Assembly (NCBI GenBank): GCA_045636205.1 | Contig: JAZTXE010000072.1 | Location: forward strand, 1 to 35,889 | Reading direction: 5' to 3' | Source: JAZRUF01 sp045636205 | GTDB taxonomy: Bacteria; Bacillota; Clostridia; Oscillospirales; JAAYXM01 | Length of the DNA stretch: 35,889 bases | In this document: positions 16,267 to 23,797 of the stretch, piece after piece | Layout of the letters: every line of letters starts with the position of its first letter | Numbering within the stretch: position 1 is the stretch's first letter | Notes under the pieces: model-generated | Databases searched by the model: none | What the model saw: only the letters and a program-made list of their open reading frames with translations | What the model was told of the DNA's origin: nothing | Position numbers and translations under genes: made by a program

Positions 16267-16725
16267 ATGAAAAAACGCATGAAATCTTTGACCGCGAGCT
16301 TTAAAGCCGCTGGCAGCGGCATAGCTCGAACGGTAAAGCATGAGCGCAATATGCGCATACATATTGTTATGGCGGTATATGTAATGCTGTTTGGCATCTT
16401 GGGTAAGGTAAACTCCGTGCACTGGGCAATATTTTTCCTCTGCTTTGCCGCAGTAATATCCGCAGAGCTTATAAACACTGCGCTTGAGCGAGTGTGCGAT
16501 ACGGTGGACTCCGGCTTTAATATAAGCATAGGGATAATAAAGGATCTTGCCGCCGGCGCGGTACTCATCGCCGCGCTTTGTTCCGCAGCCGCAGGACTCT
16601 GCATATTCCTCTCTCCGGCAGTGTTCGGAAATATCATAAATGCATTGATGCAAACCCCATGGCTTGTAATAATCATCGCACTCTCACTCATCCCCGCACT
16701 TGTGTTTATATTTAAAAAGAATTGA
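16267..16725 (+). CDS. dgkA: Undecaprenol/diacylglycerol kinase (DgkA family)
   Basis: A 152-residue integral membrane kinase of the prokaryotic DgkA family, which in Gram-positives phosphorylates undecaprenol. The family signature AELINTALERVCD has the catalytic Glu67 and Glu74, followed by IKDLAAGAV (Lys92, Asp93). There are three to four membrane segments. The C-terminal ~35 residues add an extra hydrophobic segment, making it longer than the ~120-residue minimum. The ATG at 16267 is four bases past the ybeY stop, with AGGCGTAGGA upstream. Last gene of the operon; cdd and era, which follow in B. subtilis, are absent. Confidence 0.93.
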   Translation: MKKRMKSLTASFKAAGSGIARTVKHERNMRIHIVMAVYVMLFGILGKVNSVHWAIFFLCFAAVISAELINTALERVCDTVDSGFNISIGIIKDLAAGAVLIAALCSAAAGLCIFLSPAVFGNIINALMQTPWLVIIIALSLIPALVFIFKKN

Positions 16726-16739
16726 GTAAATATGCATAG

Positions 16740-16785
16740 AAACAGATTGTACGTTTTTTGATTGGAATGTACAGTCTGTTTTTTG
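16740..16785 (+). terminator. Terminator of the yqfC-dgkA operon
   Basis: Thirteen-base arms (16740-16752 with 16769-16781) pair fully in RNA with one G-U and run into a T tract. The loop is 16 bases. Confidence 0.85.
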
Positions 16786-16857
16786 TTCAATTTGCCAAAT
16801 GATTTTGAAACATCCTACAAAAATTGTTGATTTTGTGTAAATGTACTTAAATTTTTA

Positions 16858-16886
16858 TTGTGCTTTTGTCTTCATTGTTATATAAT
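16858..16886 (+). promoter_or_regulatory. Sigma-A-type promoter for the EF-G-like gene
   Basis: TTGTGC (16858-16863) and TATAAT (16881-16886) are separated by 17 bases. The start would be near 16893, giving a leader of about 58 bases. That leader contains a 7-bp hairpin with a GAAG loop (16905-16922). Confidence 0.65.
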
Positions 16887-16950
16887 AACCAATATAGCAT
16901 CCAATGTATCCGAAGGGGTACAATTGATTATAAAAGGAGAGAAAACTCGT

Positions 16951-19029
16951 ATGAACGTCTATTCTGCAACCAATATAAGAAATGTCTGTCTGCTGGGACA
17001 CAGCGGCAGCGGCAAGACTGCTCTTGCTGAAAGTTTATTGTATATGACCGGTGTTATTGACCGTATCGGCAAGAATGCTGACGGTAACACCGTTTGCGAC
17101 TATGATCCCGAAGAGACCAAGCGAAATATTTCTATCTCCACGGCGGTTGCCCCGATTGAATATAAGAATATAAAGGTTAACATCCTTGATACTCCGGGCG
17201 GATTTGATTTCTCCGGCGCGGTTATGGAAGCACTGCGCGCAGCTGATGCGGCTATACTCGTCTGCTCCGCTAAGGACGGCATCACAGTCGGTTTTGAAAA
17301 AGCATGGAATTACTGCGAGGCACGTAATATGCCGCGTATGATATACATATCAAAGGTTGACGAGGATAACTCTGATTACAATGCAACGTTTGATGCATTG
17401 CGTGAGAAATACGGTAACAAGATTGCACCTGTCGTTGTTCCGATTTGGGATGACAGCCGCAAGGTAACCGGTATAATTGATGTTCTCAACAAACGCGCAT
17501 ATGAGATGCAGAATTTAAAGCGTGTTGAGATTGAAGTTCCTGAGGACAAGGCTTCGGTTATAACCGAGTTTAACGACGCGCTCAAGGAAGCTGTCGCAGA
17601 AACCAGCGAAGAGCTTATGAACCGCTTCTTCGAGGGTGATGACTTCACTTATGCGGAAATGATTAAGGGTCTGCATCAGGGTGTGGACGATTTGAGTCTG
17701 TTCCCGGTACTGTGCGGCTCAGGCGTAAACTGCCTGGGAAGCCTTATGCTTATGGACCATATTGTTGACCTGTTCCCGAACCCGATTGAAGGCAACTACC
17801 ACAAGGCTACCAACGCTGCGGGTGAGGTTGAAGAATTTGTAGTTTCCCCCGGCGGTGTTCCGTCTGCATTCGTTTGGAAAACCGTTTCCGATCAGTATGG
17901 AAAATACTCATTCGTCAAGGTTCTCAGCGGTGAGATTACGTCCGACACAACTCTTGTAAATTCGCGCACGGGTGAGACCGAGAAGCTCGGACGTTTGTAC
18001 TCAATGTGCGGCAAGAAAGCAAGCGAGGTTAAGTCTCTCTCCTGTGGTGATATTGGCGCTATCGGAAAGATGGATAAGGTAAAAACCGGCGATACGCTGT
18101 GTGACCCGCGTAAGGTTGTATCCTTAAAGCAGATTCCGTATGATGCAGCTTGCTATTCAATGGCTATCTCTCCCAAGACCAAAGGTCAGGAAGATAAAAT
18201 CGGCGTAGGTCTTAACAGACTCAACGAGGAAGACCCGTCATTTACTCATGCAAATAATCCGGAAACCAAGCAGATGATTCTCTCCGGTCTCGGTGACCAG
18301 CATCTTGACGTTCTGGTTTCCAAGCTCAAGAGCCGCTTTGGCGTAGAAGCAGAGCTTACACCTGCAAAGGTTGCATACCGCGAGAAGATTAAGAAAAAGG
18401 TTGAAGCTCACGGACGTCATAAGAAGCAGAGCGGCGGTTCCGGTCAGTTCGGTGACGTATGGGTTCGCTACGAACCGCAGGAAGAGCAGGAAGGTCTTAT
18501 CTTCAATGTAGAAGTTGTTGGCGGTGCGGTTCCGAAGAACTTTAACCCGGCGGTTGAGAAGGGTATCCAGGAAGCCATCCTGAAAGGTCCGCTCGCAGGC
18601 TATCCGATGGTTAACCTGAAAGCTACACTCTATGACGGCTCATACCATCCGGTTGACTCTAACGAAATGGCGTTTAAGATGGCTGCTATCCTCTCTTATA
18701 AGGAAGCAATGCCAAACGCTGCACCCACCCTGCTTGAGCCGGTAGGTTCTCTTGTAGTAACTATTCCGGACAGCCACATGGGTGACGTTATCGGCGATTT
18801 AAACAAGCGCCGCGGTCGTGTTCTCGGAATGAACTCCGTCAGTGGCGGTCTGCAGGAGGTTGAGGCTGAGGTTCCGATGGCTGAGATGAGCTCTTACGCT
18901 ATCGACCTTCGCTCAATGACTCAGGGCAGAGGCTCATATACTTTTGAGTTTGTACGTTATGAGGAGACCCCGGCAAACGTTCAGCAGAAGATTATCGAAG
19001 AGCGCAAAGCCTTCCTTGCAGAAGAATAA
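16951..19029 (+). CDS. EF-G-like translation GTPase, divergent paralogue
   Basis: A 692-residue GTPase with the full EF-G domain order. The P-loop is GHSGSGKT (residues 16-23) rather than GHVDAGKT. Switch I is KRNISIST rather than ERGITI. The G3 box is DTPGGFDF (80-87), so the catalytic histidine of canonical DTPGH is a glycine. The G4 box is SKVD (134-137). Domain IV (HGRHKKQSGGSGQFGDVW, then GGAVPKNFNPAVEKGIQEA) and domain V are well kept. Such EF-G2-type proteins accompany a standard EF-G in many Gram-positives, and their role is not settled. It is not beside rpsL/rpsG/tuf, so it is probably not the housekeeping copy. The ATG at 16951 follows GGAGAG; an upstream start at 16858 lies in the promoter. 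Confidence 0.88.
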   Translation: MNVYSATNIRNVCLLGHSGSGKTALAESLLYMTGVIDRIGKNADGNTVCDYDPEETKRNISISTAVAPIEYKNIKVNILDTPGGFDFSGAVMEALRAADAAILVCSAKDGITVGFEKAWNYCEARNMPRMIYISKVDEDNSDYNATFDALREKYGNKIAPVVVPIWDDSRKVTGIIDVLNKRAYEMQNLKRVEIEVPEDKASVITEFNDALKEAVAETSEELMNRFFEGDDFTYAEMIKGLHQGVDDLSLFPVLCGSGVNCLGSLMLMDHIVDLFPNPIEGNYHKATNAAGEVEEFVVSPGGVPSAFVWKTVSDQYGKYSFVKVLSGEITSDTTLVNSRTGETEKLGRLYSMCGKKASEVKSLSCGDIGAIGKMDKVKTGDTLCDPRKVVSLKQIPYDAACYSMAISPKTKGQEDKIGVGLNRLNEEDPSFTHANNPETKQMILSGLGDQHLDVLVSKLKSRFGVEAELTPAKVAYREKIKKKVEAHGRHKKQSGGSGQFGDVWVRYEPQEEQEGLIFNVEVVGGAVPKNFNPAVEKGIQEAILKGPLAGYPMVNLKATLYDGSYHPVDSNEMAFKMAAILSYKEAMPNAAPTLLEPVGSLVVTIPDSHMGDVIGDLNKRRGRVLGMNSVSGGLQEVEAEVPMAEMSSYAIDLRSMTQGRGSYTFEFVRYEETPANVQQKIIEERKAFLAEE

Positions 19030-19038
19030 AAAGTTTGA

Positions 19039-19075
19039 CCCCGCATGCTTTCTCAAAAAGCATGCGGGGGTTTTT
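19039..19075 (+). terminator. Terminator of the EF-G-like gene
   Basis: A perfect 12-base GC-rich stem (19039-19050 with 19058-19069), a 7-base loop and five T after one G. Confidence 0.92.
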
Positions 19076-19080
19076 GTCTG

Positions 19081-19113
19081 AAAAGAGCCTATGCATCATG
19101 CATAGGCTCTTTT
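19081..19113. terminator. Second, bidirectional terminator at the EF-G/lipoprotein junction
   Basis: A perfect 15-base stem (19081-19095 with 19099-19113) with a 3-base loop; the arm ends are A4 and T4. It lies between the plus-strand EF-G-like gene and the minus-strand lipoprotein operon and probably ends the latter. Confidence 0.8.
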
Positions 19114-19140
19114 GGCGCAAGGGAATTATGTAAATTTTTA

Positions 19141-20343
19141 CTATTGGCCAACGTTGCCATTTTCCCAAACAAGTGTATCATTGCAATAAACACTGTATGG
19201 CGCGGTGCTCTTAACATAGAAATCCATCCCGATTCCTTCATCATATACATAGTGATAATATTCACCGTCGGAAAATTCAACAGTGTCAACATAGCAAAGT
19301 TCATCATATGTTCCATGATAGTATTCTCTGCAATCAGTTAATGCTTGAATTGCTTCCGGATTAAGTTGTGGTTGAGTTGAAGAGTCCTCAGGAAAAGCGG
19401 AAGATGTTATATTGATAGGTTCTACGAAAGATAGATATTTCAAATCTGATACATGCGCTATATTTATTACACGCTGATCATAAAAATTAATATTAGGGCT
19501 CATATGCATTACATAAATTATTAAATATCCATTATTGATTTTCCATAAAAAGGCAGTATAAATTTCATCTAATGGATATATTGCAGGGGGAACTGATAAA
19601 GCATCATCAGGTAAAAAATCTTTTACTCTTAATTTTGTTCCGTTAAATCCATTTTCCGCATGAATTATTACCTTATTTTCTGATATGCCAATATATTCGT
19701 GCTTGCTTAACGTATTTAAATAAAAATCTGTATTCTCTAAGTTATTAAGAAAGAAAATCTTTTGAGCAGTTTCTTTCCAACCTGATAATAGATTATAACC
19801 AAGTCTTGCTTTTACAATGGAAAAATCGGTATAAAGCTTATTGCTGGTTATTGCTATTGAAGGTATGAGAGGTTCGTCGTTAGTTTCTGTGTCTCTTGTG
19901 TATAGAAATGACGAGCCATCTTCAAAAGTGCATATAAAAGAGGAAGTATAGTCGTTCTCGCTATATATAAACATCTCTTCTTGGAGTTCGGGAAATACTT
20001 CTTCTCCATCAAATAATACTAATTCTGGATAAAAGATGGTTACATGATATATCATGTTGTCATAAGAATTTGCCTTTGTTATATATCCACTTCTTCCATC
20101 GAAAGAGGAACCGTGCCGACTTGAGATTACATCGTCTGAATTAAAATCGAAATATATAGGAAATTCTGAGTTTTTTACGACCCAACGACCCTGAAGCAAA
20201 GAGGCTAAATAAGCCACAGTATCTTCTTTTGGAGTTTGCAGAGAATTTGATAAGGTGCTTTCGTTTGAATGGGTGATTTGTGAACTGCAGCTACAAAGTA
20301 ATAATAAAAATAAGATAATAAGAGGTCTAATAAAGGTTTTCAT
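19141..20343 (-). CDS. Putative lipoprotein of unknown function
   Basis: A 400-residue protein, not recognised. The N-terminus is a lipoprotein signal: MKTFIRP, a run of leucines and isoleucines, then LCSC with the likely lipidated Cys19, followed by a serine/threonine-rich linker. The region after residue ~50 (LLQGRWVV, YFDFNSDD) faintly resembles lipocalin-like domains that begin with a Gly-x-Trp strand, but this is weak. The rest is rich in aromatic residues and beta-strand pattern. The start overlaps the end of the upstream membrane-protein gene by 17 bases, and AAAGGAG precedes the ATG, so the two are co-translated. Composition is clearly more AT-rich than in neighbouring genes, which suggests acquisition by transfer. 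Confidence 0.75.
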   Translation of the reverse strand: MKTFIRPLIILFLLLLCSCSSQITHSNESTLSNSLQTPKEDTVAYLASLLQGRWVVKNSEFPIYFDFNSDDVISSRHGSSFDGRSGYITKANSYDNMIYHVTIFYPELVLFDGEEVFPELQEEMFIYSENDYTSSFICTFEDGSSFLYTRDTETNDEPLIPSIAITSNKLYTDFSIVKARLGYNLLSGWKETAQKIFFLNNLENTDFYLNTLSKHEYIGISENKVIIHAENGFNGTKLRVKDFLPDDALSVPPAIYPLDEIYTAFLWKINNGYLIIYVMHMSPNINFYDQRVINIAHVSDLKYLSFVEPINITSSAFPEDSSTQPQLNPEAIQALTDCREYYHGTYDELCYVDTVEFSDGEYYHYVYDEGIGMDFYVKSTAPYSVYCNDTLVWENGNVGQ

Positions 20344-20704
20344 TTTGTTCTCCTTTATTTAACAATGTATTGTGCGGGATGTTCTTTTTTAAAAATTCTT
20401 TTTCTTTTTTTATTGTTATTACTGCTGAACAAACAAGCCAAGAAGTAGTGACTATACCAATGCAAAAGACTAAAAGTGCACAACCTTCTATTGCTAAGGA
20501 AAGTGAAGCATATATTTCACCATGAAGTCGATAATAATGTTCAGCTAAACTGTTTCCACCTTTAGAAAGTAGATGCGACATTTCAACTCCTGCATGTTTC
20601 ATTGAAGAAGCTGCGGAAAATATTAAATTAGAAACACTAAATGAAGATAAAAATATAAAAAGTGCGGATAAGAGTTTGAACCAAGAAGGAAAAATTTTTT
20701 TCAT
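20327..20704 (-). CDS. Small two-pass membrane protein of unknown function
   Basis: A 125-residue protein with two hydrophobic segments (about residues 9-30 and 66-92), a ~35-residue loop between them and a lysine-rich tail (IKKEKEFLKK). The charge pattern suggests both ends are in the cytoplasm. The ATG at 20704 has a strong AAAGGAG site; an upstream in-frame start at 20761 lies within the promoter. It is the first gene of a two-gene operon with the lipoprotein, transcribed divergently from a Cro/C1-type regulator. No homologue is recognised. Confidence 0.75.
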   Translation of the reverse strand: MKKIFPSWFKLLSALFIFLSSFSVSNLIFSAASSMKHAGVEMSHLLSKGGNSLAEHYYRLHGEIYASLSLAIEGCALLVFCIGIVTTSWLVCSAVITIKKEKEFLKKNIPHNTLLNKGEQNENLY

Positions 20705-20732
20705 ACTAACACTCCTTTGAAATTTTAACAAT

Positions 20733-20761
20733 ATTTTAACCTGTTTCAGGTTAAAAGTCAA
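20733..20761 (-). promoter_or_regulatory. Promoter of the membrane protein-lipoprotein operon
   Basis: On the minus strand TTGACT (20756-20761) and TAAAAT (20733-20738) are separated by exactly 17 bases, and a perfect palindrome fills that spacer. The predicted leader is about 20 bases. Confidence 0.75.
20734..20756. promoter_or_regulatory. Palindromic operator for the divergent repressor
   Basis: A perfect inverted repeat: 10-base arms TTTTAACCTG and CAGGTTAAAA around a 3-base centre. It spans the space between the -35 and -10 boxes of the lipoprotein operon promoter and touches both. This is the expected site for a repressor that excludes RNA polymerase. The adjacent XRE-type regulator is the obvious candidate; the assignment is inference. 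Confidence 0.75.
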
Positions 20762-20817
20762 TACTACAAAACAGCTTATACTATTATTTATATGTATTAT
20801 TCATTGGAGTGATAGAG

Positions 20818-21066
20818 ATGTATAGAAGAATTAGGGATTTGCGCGAAGATAGGGATTTGAATCAAACTCAAGTTGCAAAGTATCTTGGAATGTCACAAAC
20901 TGGATATTCTAAATATGAAACAGGAGAGAATGACATTCCTACACAGGTTTTAATAAAGTTGGCTGATTTATATAACACAAGTATAGATTATTTGCTGGGA
21001 AGAAGTGAATTTAAAAACATAATTAAGCTTAATAAAAGCATTAATAAAAAATTCAAAAAGAAATAG
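20818..21066 (+). CDS. XRE-family (Cro/C1-type) transcriptional regulator
   Basis: An 82-residue protein. Residues ~3-63 form a lambda-repressor-like helix-turn-helix: IRDLREDRDLNQTQVAKYLGMSQTGYSKYETGE (helices 1-3; key residues Gln-Thr-Gln-Val and Ser-Gln-Thr-Gly-Tyr-Ser). Its end is DLYNTSIDYLLGRS, as in typical XRE domains. A lysine-rich tail of ~15 residues follows, and no effector or peptidase domain is present. The ATG at 20818 is chosen over a GTG at 20809 because TTGGAG lies directly upstream at a usual distance. The gene is divergent from the membrane protein-lipoprotein operon. Confidence 0.92.
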   Translation: MYRRIRDLREDRDLNQTQVAKYLGMSQTGYSKYETGENDIPTQVLIKLADLYNTSIDYLLGRSEFKNIIKLNKSINKKFKKK

Positions 21067-21100
21067 GTATAAAGCGTAGTTTTTGCTTTATACCTATTTC
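21060..21100. terminator. Bidirectional terminator, overlapping the XRE stop codon
   Basis: A perfect 16-base stem (21060-21075 with 21085-21100) with a 9-base loop. The regulator's TAG (21064-21066) is inside the first arm. T-rich stretches follow on both strands, so it also serves the converging glycosidase gene that ends at 21112. Confidence 0.88.
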
Positions 21101-21111
21101 TTTATCTCTTT

Positions 21112-23616
21112 TTATCTTCCTTCTTCTTCGTCGCCTAACTTTGCGTACTCCTTTGAGTCAATCCAGTATTGGAGGGACTCTACCGGGGTATCATCAAGTT
21201 GCCAGAACTGAGTCATCATGCGCTCACGCACAGGTCTGCGCGTGCTGTCCTTGGACATATATTCTTTAAGCTCGTTTACGCTAAGTGACGCTTCGGGTGC
21301 GAATTTATCGCTGCAAATATAATTTATAAGTGCTTCAAACATTCCGCATACCTCGGGAACTTGAGTGCCGAGACCGGTGAAGTTAAGTCCGGTTACAAGG
21401 AGGCTTCCGTTGCCGACCTTCATTTCGGTTATATAGCCGAAATTGCGGAGTGTGCGGTCGTATTGGAATTCCGGCAGCCCGAAACCGCCTACAGCGTATA
21501 CGTCAAAGCGGTCGCGCGTGCTCTTGTCGATGCACTGGAATGCAGGGGTGACTTTTGTCGGGAAATCGTCGAATATAATCTTGTCAGAGTCTTCAATCAG
21601 GTTATAGAACTGCAAGTTGGTTATTCCGTTATGCGGGAAGCCTGCCAATGCGTCGTTGTTGTTTACGAGTCCGCCATAAATCGTGCCACGGTCCCAGATA
21701 ACGCCTTTGAAGCGCTCCCATGTTGCACGGAAGCTGTATTTTCCTGCAACCGCATCCTGATTTGCCACGTGGCGGGTATGTGGCTGGCGGTAGAAGAGAA
21801 GTACGCGGTTTCCTTTGTCAAGCTCATCGAATACATTGTCATCCAATACATCCGTTACATACACGGGCTTTCCGTTTTTCGGGCAGTGAGCGACTGCCGG
21901 ATAGCGGGATTGTGCATTGATGTTTGAAAGGTTAAACGCGCAATCCGAGAAGGAAATTTCTGACGGCTTGTTCGTAAAGCACCAAATATCCCAGTCATTT
22001 TCAATCACATGCTCGTTAATCGGGGAGATAAGGCGAACTTCCAGACGGTATGCGCAGGATTTTTTGATTGCGGGGAGAGTTAAATGGAGTTTTACGATTT
22101 CGGACAGTCCGCGCTTGTCTATATTAATGTTGTCAAGCTCTCCGGAGAGCGCAACTGAATTTGTTTCCGTGTCGATAAGCTCATAGCAAAGCTTGCAGTT
22201 GCCGTACTCCTGCTGCGAGTAATTGGAGACGGATACCGGAATTATAACCGTGTCACCCTCGAAGAAGGAGCGTACCGGGATGTCTGCCAGGACTACAACA
22301 TCGCCGTTGAAGCGCAGGAAATGCTTCGGGTCAACACCGGACTGCTCGTCGAAACAGTCAACAACGCCGTTACTGTTTTCGTAGCGGTCAGTATCTGCAA
22401 ACTGAAGCATATGGAAGCCACGAAGAATCGGGCTTCTTCTGATGCCTTCGAGTGCAAGTTTCCAGCTCATGAACTGGAATGCCTTGCTTGCGCGGAACAT
22501 ATCCGGAAAACGCTCTTCAAGTCCCTTCGCGCGTATCATTTTCTTCTGCTCAGCTATCCACCACGGAGCGGGTTTGCCGGCTTTTTTGAACTTTTCATCG
22601 AGTACGTCAAGGTTACGCAGAGCAGTATAATGGCATACCTCGTGCGCGATTATCGGGCGCTGCGGAATTATTGAACGTGTAATTTTTCCGCCGCCGTTTT
22701 CTGATGTGGTAGTAAGACCGGTGCATGAGCCGTAAACGAGCAGGTTGTCAGTGTTATGGAACATATCACCATGCTTTCCAAACGGATAATAATAGCTCAT
22801 GTGCTGAACGTCAAAGCCTACGTAATCGCGGTCGAATTCACCGTGCGCGCAGGTGTCGATAAACAGACGTGAGGGGTCTAATTCCTTTATGTAATTTGCA
22901 ATTTCACGCACGCGCGGATTTTCACCCGGATGCTTGATTTCGTTTCCTATGCAGCAGACCATGTATGACGGATGGTTCATAAGAGGAAGTACGAAATTAT
23001 TTATTTTTTCATTTGTGATGAGAACCTCAACACCGTGAACCATCTCTTCTAAGTTATTGTACTCATCGTCACAGTCGCGCATTTCGATATGAATGAACAT
23101 TCCGAGCTTGTCCGCAGCGCGGAAGCATGCCTGCGACGGCACGCGGGAGTGGAAACGGATGGTGTTAAAGCCATACTCTTTTGCTATACGAATGCACTTT
23201 GCATAGTATTCCTCTTCGGGAAGGTCGAGTATATTCTCATGGTCATGGCATACGGTGCCGCGAATAAAGGCACGCACGAAGAAAGGCTTGCCGTTTAAAA
23301 GCATGTCGCTTCCTTCGACTGCGAGAGAGCGCATACCGAATTGGTCAGCAAAGCTTTCCTGGGTTCCGTCTGCGAAGGTTATATCTGCAGACATGGTATA
23401 AAGGTACGGGTCTTCGATTGTCCAAAGATGCGCATTTAAAAGCTCGGCAAAAAATATCTGTTCTTTTACGGAAGCGGTGCCGCTTGCTGCACATGCTCCG
23501 TCTGAATCTGTTATTTTATAGGAAACACTTGCTGCGGGGACAGAGGAATGAATTTTTACAGACACGCCGTTTTTTGAAAGCTCAGGCGTTATGCAAAAAA
23601 ACTCAAGCTTGTTCAT
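21112..23616 (-). CDS. Glycoside hydrolase family 2-type protein
   Basis: An 834-residue intracellular protein (no signal peptide). Residues ~10-100 are an immunoglobulin-like beta-sandwich (LWTIEDPYLYTM, then FGMRSLAVEG) and ~105-400 a GH2 TIM barrel (LNGKPFFVRAFIRG, GFNTIRFHSR). The acid/base Glu226 is in CIGNE and the likely nucleophile Glu326 is in IIAHEVCHY. Residues ~450-830 hold further beta-rich domains (PVRSFFEGDTVIIPVSVSNYS) of unknown role. The N-terminal sugar-binding jelly-roll domain of beta-galactosidases and beta-glucuronidases is absent, so the substrate cannot be guessed from close relatives. Probably hydrolyses a beta-linked glycoside taken into the cell. GGGAG precedes the ATG. 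It is a single-gene unit divergent from ypeB. Confidence 0.8.
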   Translation of the reverse strand: MNKLEFFCITPELSKNGVSVKIHSSVPAASVSYKITDSDGACAASGTASVKEQIFFAELLNAHLWTIEDPYLYTMSADITFADGTQESFADQFGMRSLAVEGSDMLLNGKPFFVRAFIRGTVCHDHENILDLPEEEYYAKCIRIAKEYGFNTIRFHSRVPSQACFRAADKLGMFIHIEMRDCDDEYNNLEEMVHGVEVLITNEKINNFVLPLMNHPSYMVCCIGNEIKHPGENPRVREIANYIKELDPSRLFIDTCAHGEFDRDYVGFDVQHMSYYYPFGKHGDMFHNTDNLLVYGSCTGLTTTSENGGGKITRSIIPQRPIIAHEVCHYTALRNLDVLDEKFKKAGKPAPWWIAEQKKMIRAKGLEERFPDMFRASKAFQFMSWKLALEGIRRSPILRGFHMLQFADTDRYENSNGVVDCFDEQSGVDPKHFLRFNGDVVVLADIPVRSFFEGDTVIIPVSVSNYSQQEYGNCKLCYELIDTETNSVALSGELDNINIDKRGLSEIVKLHLTLPAIKKSCAYRLEVRLISPINEHVIENDWDIWCFTNKPSEISFSDCAFNLSNINAQSRYPAVAHCPKNGKPVYVTDVLDDNVFDELDKGNRVLLFYRQPHTRHVANQDAVAGKYSFRATWERFKGVIWDRGTIYGGLVNNNDALAGFPHNGITNLQFYNLIEDSDKIIFDDFPTKVTPAFQCIDKSTRDRFDVYAVGGFGLPEFQYDRTLRNFGYITEMKVGNGSLLVTGLNFTGLGTQVPEVCGMFEALINYICSDKFAPEASLSVNELKEYMSKDSTRRPVRERMMTQFWQLDDTPVESLQYWIDSKEYAKLGDEEEGR

Positions 23617-23651
23617 TGTAACATACTCCCTTTATTTTATATTCTGTCCGT

Positions 23652-23660
23652 AGTATAACA
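23652..23660 (-). promoter_or_regulatory. Extended -10 promoter of the GH2-type gene
   Basis: On the minus strand TG-n-TATACT (TATACT at 23652-23657, TG at 23659-23660), 36 bases before the gene. The -35 region (TGTTCA, 17 bases upstream) is poor, which fits an extended -10 or activator-dependent promoter. Confidence 0.45.
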
Positions 23661-23706
23661 TAATTGCAATTTTGTGAACATGTCCATTTTTTTCTTCTTT
23701 TATGTG

Positions 23707-23728
23707 CGTTTTGAAAAACGTTTTGAAA
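23707..23728. repeat. Tandem 10-base direct repeat in the GH2/ypeB intergenic region
   Basis: CGTTTTGAAA occurs twice (23707-23716 and 23719-23728), 12 bases apart. The junction also contains the palindrome AAAACGTTTT (23715-23724). It is about 50 bases upstream of the GH2 promoter and 70 bases upstream of ypeB. It could be a regulator site; it comes close to, but does not fit, a catabolite-response element (one base too many between TG and CG). Confidence 0.35.
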
Positions 23729-23797
23729 GCTGTATAGCTTTGCCGCGGATGGGGAAAATAACCTTAATAAATTATGCGCAAAAAGGAGAATTGGCAA

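Noticed and set aside
16014..16790. A 258-codon open frame on the minus strand, opposite ybeY and dgkA
   Set aside because: It runs antisense through two conserved genes and the operon terminator, and shows no family motif.
19045..19341. A 98-codon open frame on the plus strand after the EF-G-like gene
   Set aside because: It starts in two terminator hairpins and overlaps the lipoprotein gene on the other strand; no coding features.
23711..23728. A catabolite-response element (cre) at the TTGAAAAACG palindrome
   Set aside because: The distance between TG and CG is one base longer than the cre consensus, and the other half does not fit.
23728..23770. A sigma-G-type promoter for ypeB (TGTATA with an 18-base spacer)
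   Set aside because: The -10 region matches only about 3 of 7 consensus positions, too few to claim.
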